Shown here in pieces: positions 53,680 through 62,025 of a stretch of DNA of 64,000 nt. The notes under the pieces are model-generated. The model was given only the letters and a program-made list of their open reading frames with translations, did not search any database and was not told the DNA's origin. Made by a program: the position numbers and the translations under genes. The stretch is from Labrys wisconsinensis (GTDB lineage Bacteria > Pseudomonadota > Alphaproteobacteria > Rhizobiales > Labraceae), in the NCBI RefSeq assembly GCF_030814995.1, contig NZ_JAUSVX010000008.1:286479-350478 (forward strand), read 5' to 3'. Every line of letters starts with the position of its first letter. The first letter of the stretch is position 1.

Positions 53680-54696
53680 TCAGGCGACGATCATGTCGGT
53701 GAAGACATGGCGTCCCACCTGCGAGGGCTCGGGGAAGGGGGCCGCCAGGGCGTAGGCAACCGCGGCCTCGGCGTCGGCCTTGACCTCGGCGTTGATTGCG
53801 GCGAGCTCGTCCTCGCTGGCGAGCCCCTCGGCGTCCAGCCAGCGCCCGAAGTTGAGGATCGGATCGCGCTCGGCCTTCCAGAGCGCCTCCTCCTCCTTCG
53901 ACCGGTAGTATTCGCGGTTGATGTCGCCCACGTGGTGGCCGTGATAGCGGTAGGTGTCGAGCTGGACGAAGAACGGGCCCTCGCCGGCGCGGCATCGTGC
54001 GACCAGCCGCTCGGCGAGTTCGTTCACCGCGAGCACATCCTGCCCGTCGACCTGGAAGGCCTCGATCCCGAAGGCCTGGGCGCGGGCGAGAAGCGAGCCT
54101 GCCGCGATCTCCGCGGTCTTGGTGTATTCGCTGTAGCCGTTGTTCTCGCAGGCATAGATGACCGGCAGCTTCCACAGCGCAGCCATGTTCATGACCTCGT
54201 AGAGCAGGCCCTGCGCGGTCGCACCGTCGCCGAAGAAACAGACGGTCACGTCTTTTCTGCCCAACCGCCTGGCCGAGAGGGCGGCGCCGGTGGCGATGCC
54301 CATCGAGCCGCCGACGATGGCGTTGGCGCCGAGGTTGCCGTTCGACTGGTCGGCGATGTGCATCGAACCGCCCTTGCCGCCGCAATAGCCTTCGGCGCGG
54401 CCCAGCAGCTCGCAGAACATCTGCTTGAAATCGGCGCCCTTGGCCACGCAATGGCCATGACCGCGATGGGTGGAGGTGATCTTGTCGTCACGCGTGAGCG
54501 CCTCGCAGATGCCCACGGCGACGGCCTCCTGGCCGGAATACATGTGGGTGAGGCCCGGCATCTTCGCCGAAAGGTAGAGCGCGTTGGCCTGGTCCTCGAA
54601 GGCGCGGATACGCACCATCTGCCGGTACATCCGCAGATAGGCCTCCGAGTTGGCCGTCGGTTTGGACTTTGATTTCGATCTGGTCATGCCGATCAT
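53680..54696 (-). CDS. 2-oxoacid/acetoin dehydrogenase E1 alpha subunit
   Basis: The 338-residue ThDP-binding chain decarboxylates or cleaves the ketone substrate. The ThDP motif is FFGDGATAQG followed by ENNGYSEYT. Other landmarks are HMYSGQEAVAVGI, HRGHGHCVAKG and GGKGGSMHIAD. The E1 active-site region TYRYHGHHVGD is also present. Starts at 54696 and 54687 are both possible; residues 1-15 are Lys/Ser-rich and not conserved. It lies 51 bases after the M24 gene in the same operon. Confidence 0.93.
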   Translation of the reverse strand: MIGMTRSKSKSKPTANSEAYLRMYRQMVRIRAFEDQANALYLSAKMPGLTHMYSGQEAVAVGICEALTRDDKITSTHRGHGHCVAKGADFKQMFCELLGRAEGYCGGKGGSMHIADQSNGNLGANAIVGGSMGIATGAALSARRLGRKDVTVCFFGDGATAQGLLYEVMNMAALWKLPVIYACENNGYSEYTKTAEIAAGSLLARAQAFGIEAFQVDGQDVLAVNELAERLVARCRAGEGPFFVQLDTYRYHGHHVGDINREYYRSKEEEALWKAERDPILNFGRWLDAEGLASEDELAAINAEVKADAEAAVAYALAAPFPEPSQVGRHVFTDMIVA

Positions 54697-54747
54697 CCGG
54701 TCGAGCCGCGCTGGAGGCTTGCATCGCGCTCCAGCGCGGCTGCTGCC

Positions 54748-56052
54748 TCAGTAGCGGTTGGCGATCGGCAGTTCCTCGGCCGGGAAGAGGCTGATGACGG
54801 TGCAGCCTTTGTCGGTGACGACCACCTCTTCCTCGATGCGCGCCGCCGAGTACCCGTCGGCCGCCGGACAATAGGTCTCCAGCGCGAAGACCATGCCGGT
54901 CTCGATCTCCATGGGATGCTCGAGGCTGACGGCGCGGCTGATGATCGGGCGCTCGTGCAGGGCGAGGCCCAGACCGTGGCCGAACTGCAGCCCGAACGCG
55001 GCAAGCTCGTTGGGGAAGCCGAGGCTCTCGGCGGTGGGCCAGACCTTGGCCACGACGTCCGTCGTCACGCCGGGCTTGATCAGCTCGATGGCCGCGTCCA
55101 GCCATTCGCGCGCCTTGATATAGGCGTCGTTCTGCACCGGCGTCGCCCGGCCGATGTTGAAGGTGCGGTAATAGCAGGTGCGATAGCCTTGATAGCTCTG
55201 CAGGATGTCGAAGAACGCCTGGTCGCCGGGGCGGAAGTAGCGATCCGTGAAGTTGTGCGGATGCGGGTTGCAGCGCTCGCCGGCGATGGCATTGATGGCC
55301 TCGACGTCGTCCGACCCCATCTCGTAGAGCATCTTGTTGGCCATCGCGACGATGTCGTTCTCGCGCACGCCCGGCTTCAGCTCCTCCCAGATCATGTGAT
55401 AGACGCCGTCCACCATGCTCGCCGCCTGGTTGAGCAGCTGGATCTCGTCGACATTCTTGATCTCGCGTGCCGAGAGCATGACCTGCTGCCCGTCGACGAT
55501 CTTGAGCCCGGCTTCCTGGAGGGCGAAATGCATGGCCGTCTCGGCATAGTCGAGACCGACCGGCATATCGGCGACCCCGGCCTTCTTCAGCAGGCCGTAG
55601 ATCTCTTCGGCATAGAATTTCATGAGGCCGAACGACGGCGGGATCGTGCCCCGCATGCCGACGACGCCGGCGCGGCAGTGCTCCGGATTGAGCCAGTCGC
55701 AATATTCGCGGTGGTGCACGGCGGCGGAGCCGAAGTCCCAGACATAGGGCTCCTCGTCGCCGGCGAGCAGGGCGAAGCGGCACATCTTATCCCGTTCCCA
55801 CTCGCCGATCTTGGTGCCCGAGACGTAGCGGATGTTGTTGACGTCGAAGAGAAGCAGCGCCCCGCAGTCTGATTTCTTCAGCGCCTGCTTCGCCCGGCTG
55901 AGCCGATAGCGGCGCAGCCGGTCGTGGTCGACCCTCCGTTCGAAGTCGACGGCGGTGTGGCCGAGGGCCGGCAGATGCTTGTCCCAGCGCCAGTTCGGGT
56001 TGACGTCTGCGGGCTGCAGGATGCGCGGATTCAGCGCGTCGGTCGTGGTCAT
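54748..56052 (-). CDS. M24-fold (Xaa-Pro aminopeptidase-like) protein with altered metal site
   Basis: This 434-residue protein has a creatinase N-terminal domain (GALLLFDVNNIRYVSG) and a pita-bread M24 domain. Compared with aminopeptidase P, four of the five metal ligands are visible: Asp282 (FFDIL), His359 (FGHGLGLALH), Glu392 (ALETYC) and Glu407 (ARIEEEV). The second Asp is replaced by Cys293 (YRTCYYRTF). It lacks the Asp pair typical of the DMSP lyase DddP. It may be a non-peptidase hydrolase or lyase. GGAG before 56052 supports that start. Confidence 0.88.
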   Translation of the reverse strand: MTTTDALNPRILQPADVNPNWRWDKHLPALGHTAVDFERRVDHDRLRRYRLSRAKQALKKSDCGALLLFDVNNIRYVSGTKIGEWERDKMCRFALLAGDEEPYVWDFGSAAVHHREYCDWLNPEHCRAGVVGMRGTIPPSFGLMKFYAEEIYGLLKKAGVADMPVGLDYAETAMHFALQEAGLKIVDGQQVMLSAREIKNVDEIQLLNQAASMVDGVYHMIWEELKPGVRENDIVAMANKMLYEMGSDDVEAINAIAGERCNPHPHNFTDRYFRPGDQAFFDILQSYQGYRTCYYRTFNIGRATPVQNDAYIKAREWLDAAIELIKPGVTTDVVAKVWPTAESLGFPNELAAFGLQFGHGLGLALHERPIISRAVSLEHPMEIETGMVFALETYCPAADGYSAARIEEEVVVTDKGCTVISLFPAEELPIANRY

Positions 56053-56128
56053 GAAACTCTCCATGCGGGCGCCGTGCGACGCCCTCTAGCCGATCATCCA
56101 GGGAAATCGAGCCTTCAAGCCGCGGTGA

Positions 56129-56935
56129 TCACTGCATGATCATGCCGCCGTCGATCATGATGAGCTGGCCAGTCATGTAGTCGGACTCGGGGCTTGCCAG
56201 GAACGCCGCGGTGCCGACGACGTCGTTCGGATAGGAGTAGCGCTTCATCAGGATCATCGTCTTGGCGAGGTGATCCATCGACTGGCCTTCCTTCTCGAAC
56301 ATGCCGATCTTCACGAGATCCCTGTCGAGCTGTTCCCACAGCTCGGTGCGCACGACACCCGGGCCATAGCCGTTGACTGTGATGTTGTGCTGGACGAGCG
56401 CCTTGGCTCCGCCGTTGATCAGGGCCAGGACCGCGTGCTTGGAAGCCGAATAGGGCACGACGTCGAGGAAGGCCTGGCGGGAGACGATCGAACCGACGTT
56501 GATGATCTTGTAGGGCCCGTTCTCCCGGCCCTGCTTGATGAATTGCCTGGCCGCCTCCTGCATGCCGAGGAGCATGCCCTTGGCGTTGACGTTCATGATG
56601 GCATCCCAGTTCTCTTCCGTGATGTCGAGGAACATCAATGGCTTGTTGATGCCGGCGTTGAAGAGCGCGACATTGATGGAGCCGAATGTCTCGACGGTGG
56701 CGGCGACGGCGGCAGCGTTGTCCGCCCGCTTGGTGACGTCGAGCTTGACGGCGATGGCGCGCCCGTTGCCGGCGCCATTGATCCGGTCGGCCACCTCGTC
56801 CGCGAGCGCCACGTTGACGTCACCGAGGCAAACGTTGGCACCCTGCGCGGCATAGTACTCGCCGATCGCGGCACCCATGCCCTGCGCACCGCCCGTGATC
56901 AGGACGTTCTTGCCTTTGAGACGGTTCGGATCCAT
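56129..56935 (-). CDS. SDR family dehydrogenase (butanediol/polyol dehydrogenase-like)
   Basis: The 268-residue enzyme has the NAD loop TGGAQGMG, FNAGIN (an NNAG variant), catalytic Ser in NVGSIVSRQ and Tyr/Lys in YSASKHA. It is similar in pattern to meso-butanediol and sorbitol dehydrogenases, which oxidise a secondary alcohol to a ketone. It is the second gene of the operon, 10 bases after the regulator. It probably prepares the hydroxyketone that the E1-E2-E3 complex cleaves. Confidence 0.9.
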   Translation of the reverse strand: MDPNRLKGKNVLITGGAQGMGAAIGEYYAAQGANVCLGDVNVALADEVADRINGAGNGRAIAVKLDVTKRADNAAAVAATVETFGSINVALFNAGINKPLMFLDITEENWDAIMNVNAKGMLLGMQEAARQFIKQGRENGPYKIINVGSIVSRQAFLDVVPYSASKHAVLALINGGAKALVQHNITVNGYGPGVVRTELWEQLDRDLVKIGMFEKEGQSMDHLAKTMILMKRYSYPNDVVGTAAFLASPESDYMTGQLIMIDGGMIMQ

Positions 56936-56945
56936 CGGACTCCTC

Positions 56946-58706
56946 CTAGCTTGAAGATCTGTTTTGCGTGAGTTGATCGGCCCTCTCCTGGGCCCTTCTG
57001 AGCGCCTGCCTGGGCGGGATCAGGCCACGCAGCATGTCGTGCATCTCCTCACCGCAGATCTGAATGACGTCAGAGATCTCGGGCACCGGCGGCCGGGGCC
57101 AGAACTGCAATTCGTCGCGCCAGGACATCGCGTCGACGGCCTCGAAGATGCTCGACAGGCTCCGCACTTCCGGATCGGAGCCGACCGAATAGCGAGGGGC
57201 CGTCCGGCTTCCGTTGACGACGTAGAGCTTCTGTGCCTCCGGCGAGGTGAAGGCGATAAGCGCCTCGACGGCCTCGTTCCTGCGCTCCGGCGCGATGTTG
57301 GCGGGGATGCCGAGCATATAGCCGCCCACCGGCGCGATGGGATGGCCGTCGCGCTGGCCGGACGGGTGCGGCAAATACCCCGTCTGGCCATAGGCCGGGG
57401 AATTGGGGTTGAGCTCGAAATATGGCGCGAGCAGCGTATAGCCGTAGGCCAACGCCACCTTGCCCGCCGCATAGGGGCGGATCCGCTCGTACCACGACAT
57501 CGACAGAATATCCGGCGGCGAAAACGACAGGAGGCTTCGCAGATATTCGGCCGCCTCCAAGCCACCGTCCGTGTCGATGGTGATCCGCAATCCGTCGCGA
57601 TCCAGCCGATCGGCGTCGAACCCGCCGGCGATCGGCTCGAGGTTCAGGATCGGCTGCCCGAAATCGGCGCACGTCATCATGAACGTATGGCCGAGGGCCG
57701 TGCCGCGCGCCGCATTCCACGCGATCCCGTAGCGCCCTTGGGCTGGCTTGTGCAGGATCCGAGCGGCCCGCAAGACCCCCTCGACCGTCTGGGGCGGCTC
57801 GAGCCCCGCCTCCGCGAACAGGTCTTTTCGATAGAACAGGAGCTCAGGCGTGGTCTGGCTCGGCACGCCATACGGTCTGCCCGCCCAATGCGTCGCCCGC
57901 CAACCCGCAGTGTGGAAGTCGGGAGGGTCGAGCCGGCCGATATCCATGATCTCGTCGAGCGGCGCGAGCACGCCCTTGGCCACGAATTCGCCGAGCCAGG
58001 GCAGGTCGACGGCGATGATGTCGTAGCGGCTCGCCTTGCGTTCGACGTTGCGCAGGGCTTCCTCGCGCAGACGATCGATCGAGAAGGCGCGCTGATGGAT
58101 CTTGCATCCGATGATCAGCTCGAATTGACGCTTGAGGTTCTCCATGACCATGAACGTCGGATCGCCATGGACGAGGATGCGCAGGCCACCTGCGAGCGTC
58201 AGCGGCTCGGCCAGCGCGCGCGGCGTCTGGATCGAGTGCCCGTGCATGTAGGAGCCGCCGAAATAGAAGTCGCGCACGGCGATGCTCGACTTGTCGCCGA
58301 AGTTCTGCAGGGCGATGCGCCGAACGCGTTGCGCCAGGCGCGTCCACGACTCGATCAGACGGGCGCTCGGATGCAGCGACACGCCCTTGCCAGCCCGCGT
58401 CCGGGCGCGCATCTCCACGAAGCCTGCCGCGGAGAGATCCTTGAGCCGCCGCATCGCGGTGGCATAGGGCACGCCGGAAGCCGCCAGCAGCGAGGTCTGG
58501 GTGACGGATTTCCCTTCGATGTGATGTCGGATGAGGTGTGCAGCCATAGCAACATAAGGGTTAGGCGACGACAATTCGAAAGAGCTTTCCAGTTCAGCTC
58601 CGAAGTCTTCCAGGAACGTGATCGTCGAGAGGATCTCGGTTCGAGTGTCGTGTGATAGTGCGCCTGCGCCGCCCTCCCTTCCCTCTGTTCGCGCTCTCGC
58701 TTCCAT
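56946..58706 (-). CDS. Winged-helix/solute-binding-protein fusion regulator
   Basis: The 586-residue protein has a DNA-binding winged helix at about residues 45-125 (MAAHLIRHHIEGKSVTQTSL, SGVPYATAMRRLKDLSAAGF). From about residue 170 to the end it has a full SBP_bac_1 (type 1 extracellular solute-binding) domain: RPYGVPSQTTPELLFYRKDL, GGYMLGIPANIAPERRNEAV, FTSPEAQKLYVVNGSRTAPR. There is no signal peptide, so it must work in the cytoplasm. I infer a one-component regulator that senses a solute. It heads the catabolic operon and is divergent from a sugar ABC operon. A GTG at 58775 is an alternative start. Confidence 0.88.
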   Translation of the reverse strand: MEARARTEGREGGAGALSHDTRTEILSTITFLEDFGAELESSFELSSPNPYVAMAAHLIRHHIEGKSVTQTSLLAASGVPYATAMRRLKDLSAAGFVEMRARTRAGKGVSLHPSARLIESWTRLAQRVRRIALQNFGDKSSIAVRDFYFGGSYMHGHSIQTPRALAEPLTLAGGLRILVHGDPTFMVMENLKRQFELIIGCKIHQRAFSIDRLREEALRNVERKASRYDIIAVDLPWLGEFVAKGVLAPLDEIMDIGRLDPPDFHTAGWRATHWAGRPYGVPSQTTPELLFYRKDLFAEAGLEPPQTVEGVLRAARILHKPAQGRYGIAWNAARGTALGHTFMMTCADFGQPILNLEPIAGGFDADRLDRDGLRITIDTDGGLEAAEYLRSLLSFSPPDILSMSWYERIRPYAAGKVALAYGYTLLAPYFELNPNSPAYGQTGYLPHPSGQRDGHPIAPVGGYMLGIPANIAPERRNEAVEALIAFTSPEAQKLYVVNGSRTAPRYSVGSDPEVRSLSSIFEAVDAMSWRDELQFWPRPPVPEISDVIQICGEEMHDMLRGLIPPRQALRRAQERADQLTQNRSSS

Positions 58707-58827
58707 TCTGGTCACGCGGCCGCGTGGCAACGCCGGCGCGCCTGCGCCCGGTCCTCGAGATTTTGCGTCTGGCACGGGCCAACTCCCTCAGTCTGTCCAA
58801 TTCGACGCGGCACCATCACCGCGAAGT

Positions 58828-58842
58828 TATCCAATATGGATA
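58828..58842. promoter_or_regulatory. Candidate operator for the divergent module C operons
   Basis: TATCCA-ATA-TGGATA is a perfect 15-bp inverted repeat in the gap between the fusion regulator and the CUT2 binding protein. The 8-bp palindrome ACTCGAGT begins at its last base (58842-58849). The site is placed to control both operons. Binding by the fusion regulator is inference. Confidence 0.6.
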
Positions 58843-58985
58843 CTCGAGTGTTCATAGCGGACAAAAATGGTGCGGAACCGCAGCGGGAAATCGGCAAGCT
58901 AAAGTGGCCTGAGCGTCTCGCATGATGCGGCTGGGAAAGCCGCCGGGGCCCTGAGTGCCAACGATTATCGGCCTGGAGGAAGACT

Positions 58986-59933
58986 ATGCCTAAGACGAGC
59001 AAATGGGTCTCGGCCGCCGCAGCTCTCGCGATTGTCGGGACGGCCAGTGCCGCGCACGCCGACAAGATCAAGATCGGCATCACGCAGAACAATGTCGGCG
59101 TCGACAGCTACCAGACCACGTACGAGAAGGCATTCAAGGCGGCGGCCGCGAAGAACCCCGACGTCGAGACCGTCGTGCTCGACGCCGGCGGCGACGTCGC
59201 TCGTCAGATCGGCCAGATGCAGGATCTCATCCAGCAGAAGGTCGACGTCATCATCATCTGGCCGACGGACGGCAAAGCGGTCGTCCCGGTCGTGCGCAAG
59301 GCACACCAGGCGGGCATCCCGGTCGTGGTGACCAATTCGAACATCGCCGCCGACGGCCTCGGCTTCATCGCCGCCTTCTCCGGCCCCAACAACATCCAGC
59401 AGGGCGCCTCTGCGGCCGAGCTGATGTGCGAAGCGCTCGGCGGCAAGGGCCAGATCGTCCAGATCTCGGGCCAGCCGGGCTATACCACCGCCATCGAGCG
59501 CGAGAAGGGCTTCGAGGACCAGCTCGCCAAGACCTGCCCCGGCGTGAAGATCCTCGAGACACAGCCCGGCGACTGGAATCGCGAGAAGTCGCAGCGCGTG
59601 ATGGAAGCCTTCCTGGTGAAGTACGACAAGATCGACGGCGTCTACTCGGGCGACGACAACATGGGTGTCGGCGCCTTGAACGCCGCGAAGGCCGCGAACC
59701 GGGCAGCCGGCATCAAGTTCGTCGGCGCCACGAACTTCGCCGTCGGCTACGACGCCATGGCGAAGGGCGAATATTACGGCTCGATCTACCAGTCGCCGGT
59801 CGATGATGCCGAGGCCGCCCTGGCAACAGCGATTGCCGTCAAGCAAGGCAAGACGGTTCCGAAGCTGAACTACTTCGAGACCCCGAAGATCACCAAGGCC
59901 AATATGGACAAATTCACCAAGCCGGTGTTCTGA
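58986..59933 (+). CDS. CUT2 sugar ABC transporter substrate-binding protein (module C)
   Basis: The 315-residue protein has a signal peptide ending at ASAAHADKIKIG. The Peripla_BP_4 domain shows NNVGVDSYQTTYEKAFKAAA, ARQIGQMQDLIQQKVDVIII and YSGDDNMGVGALNAAKAANR. GGAGGAAG precedes the ATG at 58986. It heads the operon divergent from the fusion regulator; two permeases and a double ATPase follow. The ligand is presumably the compound degraded by the divergent operon. Confidence 0.94.
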   Translation: MPKTSKWVSAAAALAIVGTASAAHADKIKIGITQNNVGVDSYQTTYEKAFKAAAAKNPDVETVVLDAGGDVARQIGQMQDLIQQKVDVIIIWPTDGKAVVPVVRKAHQAGIPVVVTNSNIAADGLGFIAAFSGPNNIQQGASAAELMCEALGGKGQIVQISGQPGYTTAIEREKGFEDQLAKTCPGVKILETQPGDWNREKSQRVMEAFLVKYDKIDGVYSGDDNMGVGALNAAKAANRAAGIKFVGATNFAVGYDAMAKGEYYGSIYQSPVDDAEAALATAIAVKQGKTVPKLNYFETPKITKANMDKFTKPVF

Positions 59934-60024
59934 ATCGGGGCCTGAGCGGCGCCGTCAAGTCCACTGCGCCGCAAGAAGAAGCGGCGGCGCGGTGGACGTC
60001 CGCGCGTTTTGCCGGGAGGATTTG

Positions 60025-61023
60025 ATGAGCAAGGCGGCAGAGGGAACCGGGACGGGGATCGGCGGCTGGTCGCTCGGGCGGCTGCTCGCGCAGCAGGGCA
60101 TCCTGGTCGCCTTTGTGGCGGCAATGCTCGTCTTTGGTCTGCTTTCGGACCGGTTCCTCGCATTCGACAACATCATGGCCGTGCTTCGGCAGATCGGCAT
60201 TGTCGGCGTCATGGCCATCGGGGTGACGATGGTCGTCATCGGCGGCAATCTCGACCTTTCGGTCGGCTCCATGTTGTCGATGGCCACGGTTCTCGTCGTC
60301 GATCTGCACGACCGTATCGGTCCCTCGGCAGCCATTCTGGTGATGTTCGGCGCCGTGCTCACCGCCGGCGCCGTCAACGGAATACTCGTGGGGTATCTCA
60401 GGCTCAATTCGTTGATCGTGACGCTCGGGATGCTCTCGACCCTGCAAGGCATCACGCTCATCTACACCGACGGGAAGAATGTCGACATCGCCGACCAGTC
60501 GGCAACCTGGTTCGCTATCTTCGGTCGCGGGGACGTGCTCGGTGTCCCGACATCCATCCTCATGTTCTTCGGCATCGCTGCGCTGGGGCATATCCTCTTG
60601 ACGCACCTGCCCTTCGGGAGACAGGTTTATGCCACCGGCGGTAACCCGCGAACGGCGGTTTATTCCGGTATCCGCCGCGGCCGCGTCGTGTTCTTCACCT
60701 ATCTCATCTCGTCCTTCACGGTCGGCTGCTCTGCGCTGATCCTCGGCAGCCGGGTCATGGGATCGCAAAACAACGTCGGGCAAGGCTACGAGCTTCTGGT
60801 GCTCTCCGCCGTCATCCTCGGTGGCACCTCGCTCCTCGGCGGATCCGGCAACATGCTCAAGACCGTCATCGGTGTCCTGATCCTCGGCTTCATCCAGAAC
60901 GGGCTGCTCCTGCTGGGCTTTCCCTACTACGCGCAATGGCTGGTCACGTCCGTGGTGATCATCCTGACCGTCTGGCTGGACGTGGCCTCGAAGCGCGGCC
61001 GGCTCTGGTCACACATTGCCTGA
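60025..61023 (+). CDS. CUT2 ABC transporter permease 1 (module C)
   Basis: The 332-residue RbsC-type permease has the GGNLDLSVGSMLSMATVLVV segment, the coupling loop GGNPRTAVYSGIRRGR and AVILGGTSLLGGSGNML. The ATG at 60025 follows GGGAGGA. It is 91 bases after the binding-protein gene and 12 bases before the second permease. The two permeases presumably form a heterodimer. Confidence 0.94.
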   Translation: MSKAAEGTGTGIGGWSLGRLLAQQGILVAFVAAMLVFGLLSDRFLAFDNIMAVLRQIGIVGVMAIGVTMVVIGGNLDLSVGSMLSMATVLVVDLHDRIGPSAAILVMFGAVLTAGAVNGILVGYLRLNSLIVTLGMLSTLQGITLIYTDGKNVDIADQSATWFAIFGRGDVLGVPTSILMFFGIAALGHILLTHLPFGRQVYATGGNPRTAVYSGIRRGRVVFFTYLISSFTVGCSALILGSRVMGSQNNVGQGYELLVLSAVILGGTSLLGGSGNMLKTVIGVLILGFIQNGLLLLGFPYYAQWLVTSVVIILTVWLDVASKRGRLWSHIA

Positions 61024-61035
61024 AAGCAGGACCCG

Positions 61036-62025
61036 ATGGCTCACTTGAAGAACAGCAACCTCTTCCGATGGTTGGCCCGACACCCGATATGGGGGTTCGT
61101 CGTCGTCATATTCGTCTTCTTCAGCCTCGCCGCCGATCATTTCTTTGCGTTGCAGAACGTCGAGAACATCCTGGTGCAGGCCTCCACGATCGGGCTGATC
61201 GCGCTCGGGCTCACGCTCGTCATGATCAACGGCAATATCGACCTGTCGGTCGGCGCCATCCTGGCGCTGAGCGCCACCATCGCGGTCGATCTCCAGGGGT
61301 GGGAGATGTTCGCGTTCATGGGGGATTGGTCCTTGCTGGTCGCCGTGCTGGCCAGCCTCGTGTGCGGGACATTGCTCGGCGGCATCAACGGGTTGATCGT
61401 CTGGAAGACCGGCGTGGATTCCTTCATCGTCACGCTGGGGGCCATGCTCGGCCTGCGCGGTCTCGTCTTCGTCTACACCCGCGAGCAATCCTTCTATGCA
61501 TCCAGCTTCGCCTATTCGGACTTCGGATCCAGCAGCATCGGACCGCTGCCGACCCTCGCCGTCCTGTTCCTCGCCTGCGCCGTCGTCATCCACGTGCTGC
61601 TGTCGCGCACCGTGCACGGCCGGAACACCTACGCCGTCGGCGGCAATCGCGAGGCGGCGATCAATGCCGGAATCCGCGTCGGACCCCACATGATGATCAA
61701 CTTCATGATCGGCGGCTTCTTCGCCGCCTTGGCCGGGCTCGCCCTCTCGACCCAGATGGGCGCGTCGACGCCGAACATGGGGCGTGAGTACGAGCTCTGG
61801 ACGATCACCGCCATCGTCCTCGGCGGGACCAAGCTGACCGGGGGCAGCGGCAGCATCATCGGGACTTTGGGCGGGGTCCTGGCCATCGGCATCCTGCGCA
61901 ACGGCATGAACCTCATGCAGGTGTCGTCCTTCTACGTCCTCATCGTGCTCGGCGTGATCCTCATCGCCGTGCTGGCCTTGGACAAGCAGCTCAGCCGCAA
62001 GAGTGCGCAGGGGCTGGCGCTATGA
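61036..62025 (+). CDS. CUT2 ABC transporter permease 2 (module C)
   Basis: The 329-residue second permease has MINGNIDLSVGAILALSATI, the loop GGNREAAINAGIRVGP and IVLGGTKLTGGSGSIIGT. Its N-terminus is cytoplasmic and basic (HLKNSNLFRWLARHP). The stop overlaps the ATPase start (ATGA), so the ATPase is translationally coupled. Confidence 0.94.
   Translation: MAHLKNSNLFRWLARHPIWGFVVVIFVFFSLAADHFFALQNVENILVQASTIGLIALGLTLVMINGNIDLSVGAILALSATIAVDLQGWEMFAFMGDWSLLVAVLASLVCGTLLGGINGLIVWKTGVDSFIVTLGAMLGLRGLVFVYTREQSFYASSFAYSDFGSSSIGPLPTLAVLFLACAVVIHVLLSRTVHGRNTYAVGGNREAAINAGIRVGPHMMINFMIGGFFAALAGLALSTQMGASTPNMGREYELWTITAIVLGGTKLTGGSGSIIGTLGGVLAIGILRNGMNLMQVSSFYVLIVLGVILIAVLALDKQLSRKSAQGLAL

Noticed and set aside
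54748..56052. Identification as the DMSP lyase DddP
   Set aside because: The fold and N-terminal pattern are similar, but the Asp-x-Asp and following Asp of DddP are not conserved here.
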